Assembly: GCA_023334545.1 (NCBI GenBank)
Contig: JAADVB010000254.1
Span: forward strand, 1 to 25,199
Source of the DNA: Salisapilia sapeloensis
Taxonomy: Eukaryota > Oomycota > Peronosporomycetes > Peronosporales > Salisapiliaceae
Length of the DNA stretch: 25,199 nucleotides
Direction of reading: 5' to 3'
Both the position numbers and the translations under genes were made by a program. Position 1 is the stretch's first letter; each line of letters begins with the position of its first letter. Shown piece by piece: positions 9,439 to 19,315 of the stretch. The notes under the pieces are model-generated. The model did not search any database, had not been told where the DNA came from, and worked only from the letters and a program-made list of their open reading frames with translations.

Positions 9439-9797
9439 GCTTTTGTGCCTTTAGGTTTTCGCGGGATTTTTAAATTCTCAAGTACAGTCATACCCCCAAC
9501 AAATAATTATCATGGTGAGCAACTTAAGCGATATTAATTATCATTTATAGCAATATAATATGTAATAAATTGTTCAATTAAGCTATTATTTATCAAAAAT
9601 ATGCACTTTTTATAATTATTGCAAGAAACCAAGTTATATAAGATCAATTCCTGGAGGTGTGACGGTACGATTGAAAGATCATGAAGAGATGCATAAAGTG
9701 AAGTCTGGATCAGGTGCTGCCCTCTACTCGTCGTCCGTTTTATTTTTTATGTTTATAGGCCTTTTGTAGCCCTTTAGAGCAATTTAAGAGGTTTAAA
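9439..9797. other. Divergent AT-rich promoter region
   Basis: This 359-bp spacer separates the DAM1-like gene (-) from the RSP2-like gene (+) and must hold both promoters. Positions about 9500-9650 are extremely AT-rich, with repeated TTATCA/ATTAAT motifs and no open frame. Apart from the E2F-like site near 9456 I recognise no specific element. Confidence 0.5.
9456..9471 (-). promoter_or_regulatory. E2F-like site at the DAM1 start
   Basis: TTTTCGCGGGATTTTT (plus-strand reading) lies 18 bp upstream of the DAM1-like ATG. Its CGCGGGA core with flanking T/A runs resembles E2F/DP sites of S-phase and mitotic genes. It stands out in an otherwise AT-rich spacer. Functional assignment is inference from one match. 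Confidence 0.35.
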
Positions 9798-11305
9798 ATG
9801 GTCGGAGCAGTGTTTGGAGCGGATCATGCGTATTTGCACAGTGTGATTGGAGCTCCATTGACCGAAGCGATGGCCCAACTTGCGGTTGTACAGCCCGAGG
9901 ACCCAATTGAATTTCTAGGAACTTACTTGCTAAATTATGTTGCGAATGAGGAGGATAAAATCAAAAAAAGTGAGCGTGGAGAGGTGGAAGTGCCTCGCCA
10001 TGTACTAGAATCGTTGACAGTGCAGTCGCTTCAAGAGACACCAACTGTACCGCAAGTCCAGGTTTCTCATTTTATACTCTAGTAACCAGATAAAATATTT
10101 ATACCGCTTCGTAGTTTCCTGCAATACAGAATCTCCAGTCTGCTGTAAAGGAAGTGGCGGGCTTGTACGAATTGTACGAAACATTTCTGGATGTAGTGGC
10201 AGCAGCCTTAAACTGTGAGGAGGCTTATATCGGTACGACGTGCATGAATGCGGATGAAGTTCGCTGTATACATTGGATAGCAAGTTCGCGTGGGAATACA
10301 TCCGTTACGATCAATAAATTCGTTGCAGAAGAGCAAGGTGTTACATTTGATGCCCTTCAAGAGGTGGAGGATCCAGAAGCTGTGGATGCAGATGGAAACC
10401 CACTGCCAGCTTCTCCTCCTGTGTACATACACATTGAAAATGTCCTTCGAGAGCCCCGAATGAAATTCTACCATGTACCAAAGCTTGGTGCTTATGTCTG
10501 CAAGGCCGTCAAATTTAAAAAGTACCTTCATGCAGATATTATTAACGATGGTAACCCAGAGGAACCGAATGTGAAAGATGAGTGGCTTGTACTTGCCGCT
10601 GATACGATGGGCCAGGCCAGATCTTTTACCAAAGATGAGCTCCAAATCCTCGAGCAAGCCGCGCCATTGCTCCAGTCGTCGGTCGAAGAGCTTGAACGGA
10701 CATTATATATGAAAGAATACGAGAACAAAAAAGGCAAGGAAGACACAATGCTGCACGAGTTCAGTGTTTCATTTGCTGCTCAATTGTCTACGCAAGAAGA
10801 GAAAATGGGGGTAGATCTGCAATCCGTATCGGATGAAGAAAAAGCTTTGAAAGAGGGCCAAGCTCGGTCTGTGTACATGACGCAATTGCTACTCGATAAT
10901 GTTTCAACTCTTTCGTCTATTTCTACCAACTTGCTGCCCCTCAAGCAGAACGCATTGAATACATTAGCCAATGCATTCGAGCTTTTAGGCCAGCCGCGAA
11001 AAGAGATGTTGCATGCGGTGTCCAAACAGCCTTCGTGGGACCGGATTGCTCCCTTGCTAGATGAATCGACATTAAAGGCAGCGCTGGAGAAATTTCAAAG
11101 CGATTTGGAAATACCAGCTATACCAGAGCATGTGAGGACAGATGCAGAGGAGACGACCAAAGCCGATATTGAAGCTTCTAGCATCGTCGCAGCCACTTTC
11201 TTCGTGTGGGTGCAGTCAATCGTAAGTCGTTCGACGTTGGAAGCTGCTGCTGAAGAAGAGAGAAAGCGAATGGAAGAGGAAGCTGCGGAGGCCGAGGAAA
11301 GTTAA
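9798..11305 (+). CDS. Dpy-30/GAF-like axonemal protein, radial spoke protein 2-like
   Basis: Two exons, 9798-10061 and 10130-11305, separated by a 68-nt phase-0 intron, encode 479 residues. Residues 19-48 are a Dpy-30 motif (ending PEDPIEFLGTYLLNYV), the dimerisation/docking helix pair found in radial spoke and Set1-complex proteins. Residues about 95-275 look like a GAF domain (ELYETFLDVVAAAL start, ADTMGQARSFTKDELQILEQ end). Dpy-30 plus GAF is the architecture of Chlamydomonas RSP2, a spoke-stalk protein of motile cilia, so a flagellar role in zoospores is the best reading. Residues about 356-460 resemble the end of the dynein heavy chain stalk region, and the C-terminus is a charged, Glu-rich helix. 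Orthology to RSP2 itself is not certain, since RSP2 is longer. Confidence 0.72.
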
Positions 11306-11408
11306 GCAAAACTTTCAAATCTAGTCGAATCTAGTTATCATCATCATCTATCCGTTACCATGAAACCTATACTTTATAATTAGAGTGCTTGCATTGTCCT
11401 ATTAGTGT

Positions 11409-11415
11409 TCATTTT
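11409..11415 (+). promoter_or_regulatory. Oomycete initiator of the SEC14-GOLD gene
   Basis: TCATTTT fits YCAWTYY and sits 37 bp before the ATG at 11452, within the 146-bp gap after the upstream gene. A short motif, supportive only. Confidence 0.4.
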
Positions 11416-11451
11416 AAAATTGAAAAGGAAGAGCACGTAAGACTGATAAAC

Positions 11452-13555
11452 ATGAGCACTGGAGAGGAAATTCGAGGCCCGCATTTATCTGTTGAGTTGG
11501 ATGAAATTTCTACTGCAACTGCCAAACAAGGCAATGACAGTCAAGCTGAGCTCTACAAAGAGCGCCGTGCCAGCCAAGCAAGGTGAACTATCTTTTAGTA
11601 ACTTACACCATAGTAGAAACCTTAGCTTACAATTCGACAGAGCAAACGAAATGGCTGAACAAGAGAAGCAACGTAGGATGGATGAACTGAAAAGTGAGGA
11701 GGTAAAGCATTATACTTGTATCCGATACATTTGTGGATGAAAAGTTTTAAATAACGGATCTCTGTCTATGCACTCAGGAGGAAGCGCAGGTAGTACGTTT
11801 GATCAATGTCGAGTACTCGAACATTGTGGCGGAAGAAGAACGAGAAAGGAGGGTTCGTGAGTCTCAAATCATGGATGTCCAAGAGCAACTAGTTCGTCTA
11901 CGTCATCAGTCGGAAGCAAATGTAGTTGCCGAACAAGAAAGACAACGACGGATTGTAGAAGATCAGAACCTACCTAAAGGACATTTTCGATCTAGCTCTG
12001 TTGTCCTCCAGAGTAGCATTTCTCAGGTGATTGTGATTGCCATAAACTTCTGTCGACCGGCAAGTCAAGTATTAACGTATCCATAGCTTCCCAATGTCAG
12101 AGACCGTTCGGGTAGTGCGCCTGTGTCGAGTGACATAGCAAATTCGATGAGTGAAATTGCCCTCGTTCGCTCGTCAAAGGCGAAGATTACCGTTGACGAA
12201 AATACCGAGTGGCAGTGTTCCATTCTTTCCGATGATCCTGGCGTTGAAAAGGACAATTTAAAAGGTTTGAGTCCTCATTCTTATCTTTGTACGTACGTCT
12301 TGAATAGACCCACCGACATTGTATTCTAGCATTGCATCAAAGTCTAGAAAGTGACTTGACATCCGGAGTTGCTTCCAACTACCCGGATGTCGTAGGCCAA
12401 GTCCGTCTTCTGCGATTTTTGCGTGGATACAAGGATGTGAACGAGGCTGCTTTGCGTTATCGCCGAATGTTGCAACTACGAGAGATGTACCAGCTCGATG
12501 CCATCCGTGCCAACATTGAGGACAAGAATTTGATCCCTGAAATGTTTCCTCATTACAACAAAATCAGGTACTATGAGAAGCTGTTCTGGATGTGCGTAGA
12601 TTGTATTGACACTTTTGTATGTAGCAAATATCTTCCGTTCTTGTCGCTTTACGACGTCCCGGATGCTGATCCATCACTGTCATTCTATTTTGAGCTATCC
12701 GGCTATGCGGATGTCCAAGGTTTCTCAAGTGATGTAAGTGACGAAGAGTGGACGACCTTCTTTTTATACGACATGGAATATCGCTCGATGAAATTGGATC
12801 AACTAAGTCGCCAACGGGAGGTTGTCGTACAAACTGTCTTTGTCCGAGACCTCCAAGGTCTTCGCTTATCGAGCCTTCGTCCAGCGATTTTCCGTCGAAT
12901 CCAAAACGTCATGTCCTTGGGAGCTGCGTGCTACCCTGAGACGATGAAGGAAACACTTTTCTTGAATGTCCCATGGGTCTTCCTTAAACCGTGGGAAGTA
13001 CTAGCATCCACGCTACAAGGCACACAGGTAAGCAAGATTTCCATGGGCGATGACACTTTTGAACGCCTCGTATCGTACGTTGGATCTCGCGCTCAGCTTC
13101 CAAGGATTCTTGGGGGTAAACATCCATCTCTGAACCTGCCCCGGACTGGATTGCTTGGCAAAGACAACTACGCTATCCTCTGCGACGATGGTGCTGTTCA
13201 GTCTGAAGTCAAGGCTGGTGGTCTCCTCCAGCTTCCATTCCGAGTCTCTGCTGGTGATACAGTCTGCTGGGAGTTTGCTTTGAAGGAACTGGACATTGAC
13301 TTTAGCGTCGTAAGCCGTACGCAAGGAGAAGGTGGAGCAGTTGAGAATGTCCAGCATGGTCCCACTCGCTTCAGCAGTGGAGACACGACCCACCACTCGG
13401 TCACTGCCACAGAGGACGGCACGATTGTTCTCACTTGGGACAACACGTTCTCGTGGGCACGAAGCAAGACTGTTGCTTATAAAGCCACTGTCGTTCGACT
13501 CGGTCACAAGAACGAGTTTTCGTACCTAGACACGAGCGATAACGACTGCGTGTAG
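11452..13555 (+). CDS. SEC14-like (CRAL-TRIO) and GOLD domain lipid-transfer protein
   Basis: Six exons are inferred: 11452-11582, 11641-11701, 11778-12026, 12087-12264, 12330-12567 and 12625-13555, giving 595 residues. Residues 1-130 are charged coiled coil with three units of AEQE[KR]QRR type spaced exactly 33 residues apart. The CRAL-TRIO N-terminal helices follow (VRLLRFLRGYKDVNEAALRY), then the lipid-binding fold (SDEEWTTFFLYDMEYR, VVQTVFVRDLQGL, and LPRILGG at its end). The last 120 or so residues are a GOLD beta-sandwich (LPFRVSAGDTVCWEF, DIDFSVV). SEC14-GOLD proteins (patellin and SEC14L type) bind phosphoinositides or other lipids at membranes. The fifth intron, 12568-12624, is 57 nt and open in frame; leaving it in would give 614 residues. 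I prefer splicing because it restores a continuous family-like stretch (HYNKISKYLPFLSLYD). The gene converges on SLY1, with 96 bp between stops. Confidence 0.86.
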
Positions 13556-13651
13556 CTCCATATCCATTAGATATGCATTAGATACAAAAAAATAAAGATA
13601 AAGAATAGCAATGAGGAGAACGTGTCTTGTATATTCATGACGAACGTCTCT
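13556..13651. other. Shared 3' region of convergent genes
   Basis: This 96-bp tail-to-tail spacer between the SEC14-GOLD and SLY1 stop codons contains a direct repeat (CATTAGATA twice, about 13566-13585) and an AATAAAG that could serve as a polyadenylation signal for the plus-strand gene. The two 3' UTRs very probably overlap. Confidence 0.45.
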
Positions 13652-15701
13652 TTAAACGCTAATGTTTCCAAGCTGACGTAGGAAAGCTTCTGGGTTCAAC
13701 ACCTCCGTTCCTCCGTACCAGATCGATCGTGGCGGCTGCTCTGCTTTCGCGTACGCCATCACGTTCTGATACTCATTGTAATTCGCGCCACCAACGATGA
13801 AGACAATGGCCTCCTTGAACGGCGTGCGTTGTCTTGGTACGTTTCCCTTTGCATTGATTTTCGGGTCCAAGTACAAGTACGTCTCGTCCTCAGTATTCGG
13901 TTTCATCTCACAAATCGCATCCGTCACTCTCGTTACGTGCAGCTTTTTATTCTCTGGTAAAAAGTTCTTGACACTCGCGGCGGCTTGGGCCAAAATGCCC
14001 TGTGCCAAACCCTTGAACCTGTTCATATTGACAGCATTGGAGCCTTGCGACGTCTCATTCCTATCTTTCATCAACGCTCCACCGACACTAGCTCGCTTTT
14101 GGAACGCAGTGTGCTTCTTAATGTACTTCCACGCTTGCGTCATCTGCTCCTCTTGATCGATGGACGCAGCAAATTGTTGAAAAGCACTTTCGAATTCAGA
14201 TATTTCAGAGCTCGAAGCGCCTGTCGTGAGGTAGTAGATCATCAATAGACGCATCTTGTCTGCTAGAGACCCCATGTCACTTTCAGACAAGAGTGGAAGC
14301 AGTTCACTCCGATCCACGTGCTGTCCGTCAATCAGTTTCTGTTCTATCATGGAATACGTCGGGATGTGTCGAGACGTGACGCCGTCAAAGGCTGCCTGGA
14401 AGATGTTCGTATGCACCTCCAGCATCTTTTTCTTTTCCACAAGTGCTGGCAACGTGTCGACTGCAGCAGCGAGGTCTTTTGTGCCGTTAGAGAAAGTATC
14501 ATTCCCTCCAGTCCGCTGTCGAATCTGTTCTTCTTTCTTCGTCACTTGTTTCATCTCCTCTTCATTCGCGTCAATCGCGTCAGGGAAGAGTGACCCAGCA
14601 TGTTTTTCAAAGAACTTGTCGCTGCTAACATCTAGGTCATACGTCTTTTCGACCGTCTGAGACGACTCCGAATCTTCGCCTGATTTCACACGCACCTTGA
14701 CTCGGTTTAGCTCAATGGACAGAATGTCGTCCACAAGTGCCTGGTACGTTGACGGGTGATGGAGACTGGCAGCTAGATCTTCATTACGATCTAAAATGAT
14801 GAGGACAGGTCGATGGTAGCTACTGCTGTGCTCCATGAACGCTCCTTTTCTGGCTGCAAGATGCTCTCGAATGGACGCATTCAGCTGCTCTGCAACCATA
14901 CGCGACGGTCCGTCATTGTTCGGACACCGAATCACAGGTACACGGCCGATAGTCGCTAGAACGGACATGAGGCCGTTGACGACGGATCTGATGAACCCTT
15001 CGATCTGGTCATCAGCGATGGCAGGGTCGTTATACGCGCGATAGCTTTCAGGTAGACGAAGGGAGAAGAGATTGGGTTCGAGCGACACAAAGTTCGTGTA
15101 CTGGTCATAGACTTTCGAGATCATACTGGTGCATCCAGCTTCGACGGATAGTCGAGCAAGTAGCTCCATGCCACCCTCGTCCAAAGGAGAGGAGAAATTC
15201 AGATGAGCGCTACTGTAAAGCTGTTTCGCACAATCGTCGACGATACGTTGGATGTTATCAGGCGTTGGCTGGACAAAGTAAATTGCTGGAACGTCTGGAA
15301 TAGCATCTCGATCGGAATCGATGAGCATGTGGAGAGTGACTCCTTTCTTACGGAGCTCATTGAGCTTGAGGATCGGAGAGATGACGTCACGCGTAAACGT
15401 GTCGTAGATGAGCACCTTCCATTGGTCTCCCCATCCGTCACTACATAGATTATAGAGATCAATATGAGCTGCAAATAACAGATATGAGATAAATTACACG
15501 CTATCACCGCCGGTTGGGACGGAAGTGCTGCGTTCGGCATTGAAATCCAGCATACGTAGCAGCATGTCTATGCGAGTGTATGACGGTAGAGTTAGTAAAT
15601 TGGTAGATCTTGGTTTTTTATAGGATTTGGGGAAGATGTGAGCAAGATTGTGTACCTTTCTGCTGTGACTGAAGCGCAGGAGCGCTGCCTAGAGCACTCA
15701 T
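13652..15701 (-). CDS. SLY1: Sec1/Munc18 family protein SLY1 (SCFD1)
   Basis: Three exons on the minus strand: 15701-15656, 15567-15498 and 15440-13652, with introns of 88 and 57 nt (phases 1 and 2), giving 634 residues, close to animal SCFD1 (about 640). The short first exons rebuild the family N-terminus: an SQQKDMLLRMLDFN helix, then WKVLIYDTFTRDVISPIL. Further SLY1 landmarks are TLHMLIDSDRDAIPDVPAIYF, VPVIRCPNN, LIILDRNEDLAASLHH, TYQALVDDIL, LVEKKKMLEVHTNI, DKMRLLMIYYL and the C-terminal EAIVFIVGGANYNEYQN. SLY1 binds the syntaxin-5/Ufe1-type SNARE N-peptide and licenses ER-Golgi SNARE assembly. An alternative AG in intron 2 (TTTGCAG) would shift the frame. The start at 15701 is the first in-frame ATG. 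Confidence 0.95.
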
Positions 15702-15971
15702 CTGGTCTAGTAGATTCGATTCCTCTCTTCGTGTCTAAATTTGTGTCCTATACGACAAATGTGATGTGGACATGTACATAGAATTCGGACATTTCCGAAA
15801 GACCCTGTTCAAAGGACGCGGCTTCGACACCTAGCGTCAGCTTTTGGATTTTCCTTTTCATCCTGTTGATAAAATTAGGCTTGGTACACAGACAGATAGA
15901 TGCTAAGCAAACAAAATAGCAGCTACGAAGACTTCACATGTACAACGCAGCAACAATGGAAAATCCAAATT

Positions 15972-15976
15972 AAAAA
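15972..15976 (-). terminator. Pol III T-run terminator of the minus-strand tRNA-Glu
   Basis: Five T residues on the minus strand begin 5 nt after the tRNA 3' end, the usual RNA polymerase III stop signal. Confidence 0.7.
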
Positions 15977-15981
15977 GTTAT

Positions 15982-16053
15982 TCCCAAACCGGGACTCGAA
16001 CCCGGGTCGCGTGGGTGAAAGCCACGTATCCTAACCGCCTAGACTATTTGGGA
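15982..16053 (-). tRNA. tRNA-Glu (anticodon UUC), copy 1
   Basis: A 72-nt cloverleaf on the minus strand. The acceptor stem is TCCCAAA/TTTGGGA (7 bp). The anticodon arm is CGTGG-CTTTCAC-CCACG, with anticodon TTC reading GAA. The T arm contains the B-box GGTTCGAGTCC, and an A-box lies in the D arm. There is no intron, and CCA is not encoded, as expected for a eukaryote. It is identical base for base to the plus-strand copy 695 bp away. Confidence 0.97.
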
Positions 16054-16748
16054 TTGTTGCTTCAGTATATCTTGACAATTATATAAATTTTCAATTATAA
16101 ATAGGAATCTAAATGGTTTTTTGTTAGCCAAATGACTATATTCATTGTCATAGAATAGCATTATCTTAGTGCAATATTCAACGAACTATTCGCTGAAGTG
16201 GCTAGCTTTCTAATAGCCTCCAACTTTTACCGAATATTTATATAATCCCGTTGGCTAGGTTTCCAGATCACGAACAGTCACATAGAACAAATAAAATGAG
16301 CAGCTCAGCCTGCTCATTGATATCTTTAAACTGACTCACTATTGATGATCGCTACTTTTCAGGGCTTGAAACACCTACCTGCCTTGACTCTAAGCTTCCA
16401 TTTTATTGTGACCCCTCCAGGGTGTATCTCTATAAGACAAAAAGACATGACTGCCTGCTTCGGACGACCATAGAATAGAACCGGTAGGCTTATTCCAGCC
16501 GTTTGAACAGAGATTGTAGCACTGATAAATGCAGTGAGCACATATAATAGTTCATTGCAGCCATCTGAGACATCCAGATTTATTGCATGTATAATTTTTA
16601 TGGTGTAAAGCAAAGGATTATGCCATATCTGTGCTTCGAATAGAGTGTACCTCTGGCTGAGAATGCTGTAACACAAATAACATCACTAGGACCAAAGTAC
16701 ATTCGTAATTGCTGTTATTATAAATCTATTTGGGTAAACAATCAGCAA
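16054..16748. other. Spacer between the inverted tRNA-Glu genes, no gene called
   Basis: 695 bp of AT-rich DNA. A 105-codon minus-strand frame (16359-16676) is hydrophobic in part but matches no family I know and has no supporting promoter or splice pattern. A perfect 9-bp hairpin lies at 16295-16318. The 5' flanks of both tRNA genes are AT-rich and end in similar CAACAA/CAGCAA bases. Confidence 0.5.
16295..16318. repeat. Perfect 9-bp stem hairpin
   Basis: AATGAGCAG and its exact reverse complement CTGCTCATT flank a 6-nt CTCAGC loop. Its role is unknown. It is not positioned at the end of any called gene. Confidence 0.55.
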
Positions 16749-16820
16749 TCCCAAATAGTCTAGGCGGTTAGGATACGTGGCTTTCACCCACGCGACCCGG
16801 GTTCGAGTCCCGGTTTGGGA
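16749..16820 (+). tRNA. tRNA-Glu (anticodon UUC), copy 2
   Basis: The same 72-nt sequence as the minus-strand copy: 7-bp acceptor stem, anticodon loop CTTTCAC with TTC, B-box GGTTCGAGTCC. Together the two genes form a perfect 72-bp inverted repeat. The 3' flanks are also alike (ATAACTTTTTA against ATATCTTTTAT). Confidence 0.97.
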
Positions 16821-16825
16821 ATATC

Positions 16826-16835
16826 TTTTATTTTT
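16826..16835 (+). terminator. Pol III T-run terminator of the plus-strand tRNA-Glu
   Basis: TTTT-A-TTTTT begins 5 nt after the tRNA 3' end. It is the standard RNA polymerase III terminator, with a back-up run. Confidence 0.7.
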
Positions 16836-19315
16836 CGTACCTACGGAACAAACTACTAACGCTTTGTACACGTCTCCCTTTTAACTGGATGATCTTCGCA
16901 GAATGGAGCAAGATAGAATCTCAACTGTCAGTCCATTAAAGGCTAAACGTGTGTAGACTCAACTGCCGGCGCTTGTTTTCTATTTTGATGAACTATTTCA
17001 TAGGGCAAAATGTATTGAAACGTAAATTTAAATTGCTATTTGAAGAGCTCCTAGGTGAAGAGTTTGCTGCTGGGAAGCAGAACTATCAGCTTGGCGGTGC
17101 ATACCACCTAAATACACGTACAACAAATTTGTACATCCAAAATAATGCAATTGCTAATAAAACAAGTCTTTGGTAAAAATTGTGCTGTGGCTACTGGCAG
17201 CGCATATTTTGGTGGCTTCCACTCAAATCAAAATGATAGAAACAACTTTCGAAAGTTGATCGGTAAATTTGTGTAGAGTACGGAGTTGATTTCATTAGTC
17301 GAGCTTTTACACCTCATAGTGCATTCCGTTGTATCGAAATAATTTCTATAGCAAAGACATCTTTGTGTTTCATTCTTTTGTTTATCAACCACATACTTTT
17401 ATCAGAAGGCATTCCGTTCATTGTCTGGATCAAAGACGCAACTTTGACTTTTAATTCTCGCTATCCATATATTCTTCTATAAGTTTGTTTAGTTTTAGTG
17501 CGTGTGTCTCGGATCACCTTTCCTTTACATTAATTTTGTTGCTGCTTTGAAGGTGTATTGTAAATTTTCTCTTTAACTGATACCCACAATGAAGTATCGC
17601 TTCTCCACCCTTCACGGGCAGATCTGTCCGCACGCAAGCAAGTATTTTACTACCGAAGGATCTTCGCCTGGAACTCTATCCTTTAATAGTGTACTCCTCG
17701 TTTGTCATCGTGAAGCTCGCTTCAACTAAATCTATTCAATTGAGAGTTCAGAGATGAAAACCAATGCTCCAGACTTTTATGTGGTATCCCTTCCTTTGCA
17801 GTAAACCAATGTACAGTCGTAGTCTGAGTGTTTTGAAACCCCACTTTTGTAAAGCGATTTGATAAATGTACAAGAGAGGGAATATGATCTATGCAGAAGA
17901 GAAAATCTAATGCGTTTGGTTAACGAGGAGCACTTGGAAAATGAAGTTTCATGCGTCTTACATGCGCCATGGACTGCAGCATAGCATAGAGAAAGGATCT
18001 TCACCTAAAGCATACCCATAGATATCTCGACTAATGCTTCCATAACAGTAAACGTTTAAGCTGTACCCTTCTACTCGCCCATGAGCTTAACTTCACTCGT
18101 GCGACACGCTCGTAAGAAAGATATACAAAATAGTAGCTTCAGATTGTTAAGTGTTTAACCGACAATCCTGGTCCAAGTTTCCAGTGTCAAAGCATAAAAG
18201 ATCGCTGAACGATTTATGTAGTTTGTCTCTTAAGCCTTTAAAGTCAGTAGAACTGAACTTGTGCTAAGAAGCAACCAACACTGGATCAAGTATCTCATCA
18301 AATAGATTATAAAAGGAAACATAAAAGTATCCAGGAACCTGGTGGTGGCCGTTATCTACTTGAGATTGTGCTCTATGAACATAAATAGTTCGTAATTAGT
18401 CATTGTCACCACGAGGACAGGCTATGTACGAGGTGAGCGCATTACGAATTGATCAGGAAGCAAAAATATGGTCTTGGCTTTCCATTGTGACAGTGATATG
18501 ATGACGAGGTGCGCGTAAGCGTATATTTGCTCCAGGGCAGACATCGTCGAGTAGATTTGTCTCTCTGCTTATTACGACGCATGCCTCGCCTGTCATTTAA
18601 CGCCTCCTGTACCCATGGGTGACTGCTTACATAGACCTCTTTTTTGCATGTTTGGTAGAAGTGACTTGGGAGCAAGATCCATTCGGCTGCACATGACACA
18701 CAGGTGGTATAAAGGGAGATTAATGTACCTACTTGCTTCTGACATTAAACTCTCTCCTCTATCGATTGGATATTTTCTCCATGGTATGTTCAGACTAGTC
18801 AAATTGCGATCTCATGATCCTTTTCTCATCCTTTCGTCTCATCCCCCTCGTATCTACAGTCGTAGATGACTGTTCGATCTTCCCTTTGTAAAGATCTGCT
18901 CGCTACTCGTCGCGCTGTCGCTAATCAGCTTCAGCTCCGTAGATCATGTCATCTGCATCCGCGCACCTCACCTTGACTCGATAGATACATCGTAGTCACG
19001 ATCTAGACAACGAAAGAATCGAGCAGAATATCTTGTCCTATCCTCCTCCATCCATCCAAAGAAAATGCCCAGATCCTTACCCACCAAAGTTGATCAGTAA
19101 GGAACGATGGCTAGTATAGACTCCGCGAGTACTCATCCCGACTCCTAGTTACATACACGAGAACGATAGCAACGGAAAGAAACAAATCGTAAAGCTTGAA
19201 ATATACCCATTCATTCGGGTGGCATCTTTACCATGGAGTGCAATGCCATACTGGAAACGCCCAGTGCCATCTAAGTAAAATCAAAAAGTATGCACGATCC
19301 CAATGCCCGTTTGTC
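16836..19315. other. Long intergenic region, no confident gene
   Basis: About 2.5 kb, AT-rich from 16836 to about 18400, with only short unsupported frames: 75 codons at 16949 (+), 46 codons from the ATG at 17589 (+), and 75 codons at 17777-18004 (-). From about 18400 to 19315 GC rises and short gene-like minus-strand pieces appear, with plausible GT...AG pairs spaced like local introns, but no chain of exons gives a convincing frame. No tRNA, rRNA or transposon signature was recognised. Confidence 0.5.

Noticed and set aside
12592-12624. A 33-nt GT-AG intron inside the SEC14-GOLD gene
   Set aside because: Shorter than any other intron here; the 57-nt choice starting at 12568 gives a better donor and a better protein.
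13028-13045. CACAG|GTAAGC as a further splice donor in the SEC14-GOLD gene
   Set aside because: The CRAL-TRIO sequence continues smoothly through it to LPRILGG, so no intron is needed.
16359-16676. 105-codon minus-strand frame between the tRNA genes
   Set aside because: No recognisable domain, poor coding character and no splice or promoter support.
15982-16820. tRNA-derived SINE ends
   Set aside because: Both copies are complete cloverleaves with terminators directly after them and no attached SINE body or A-tail.
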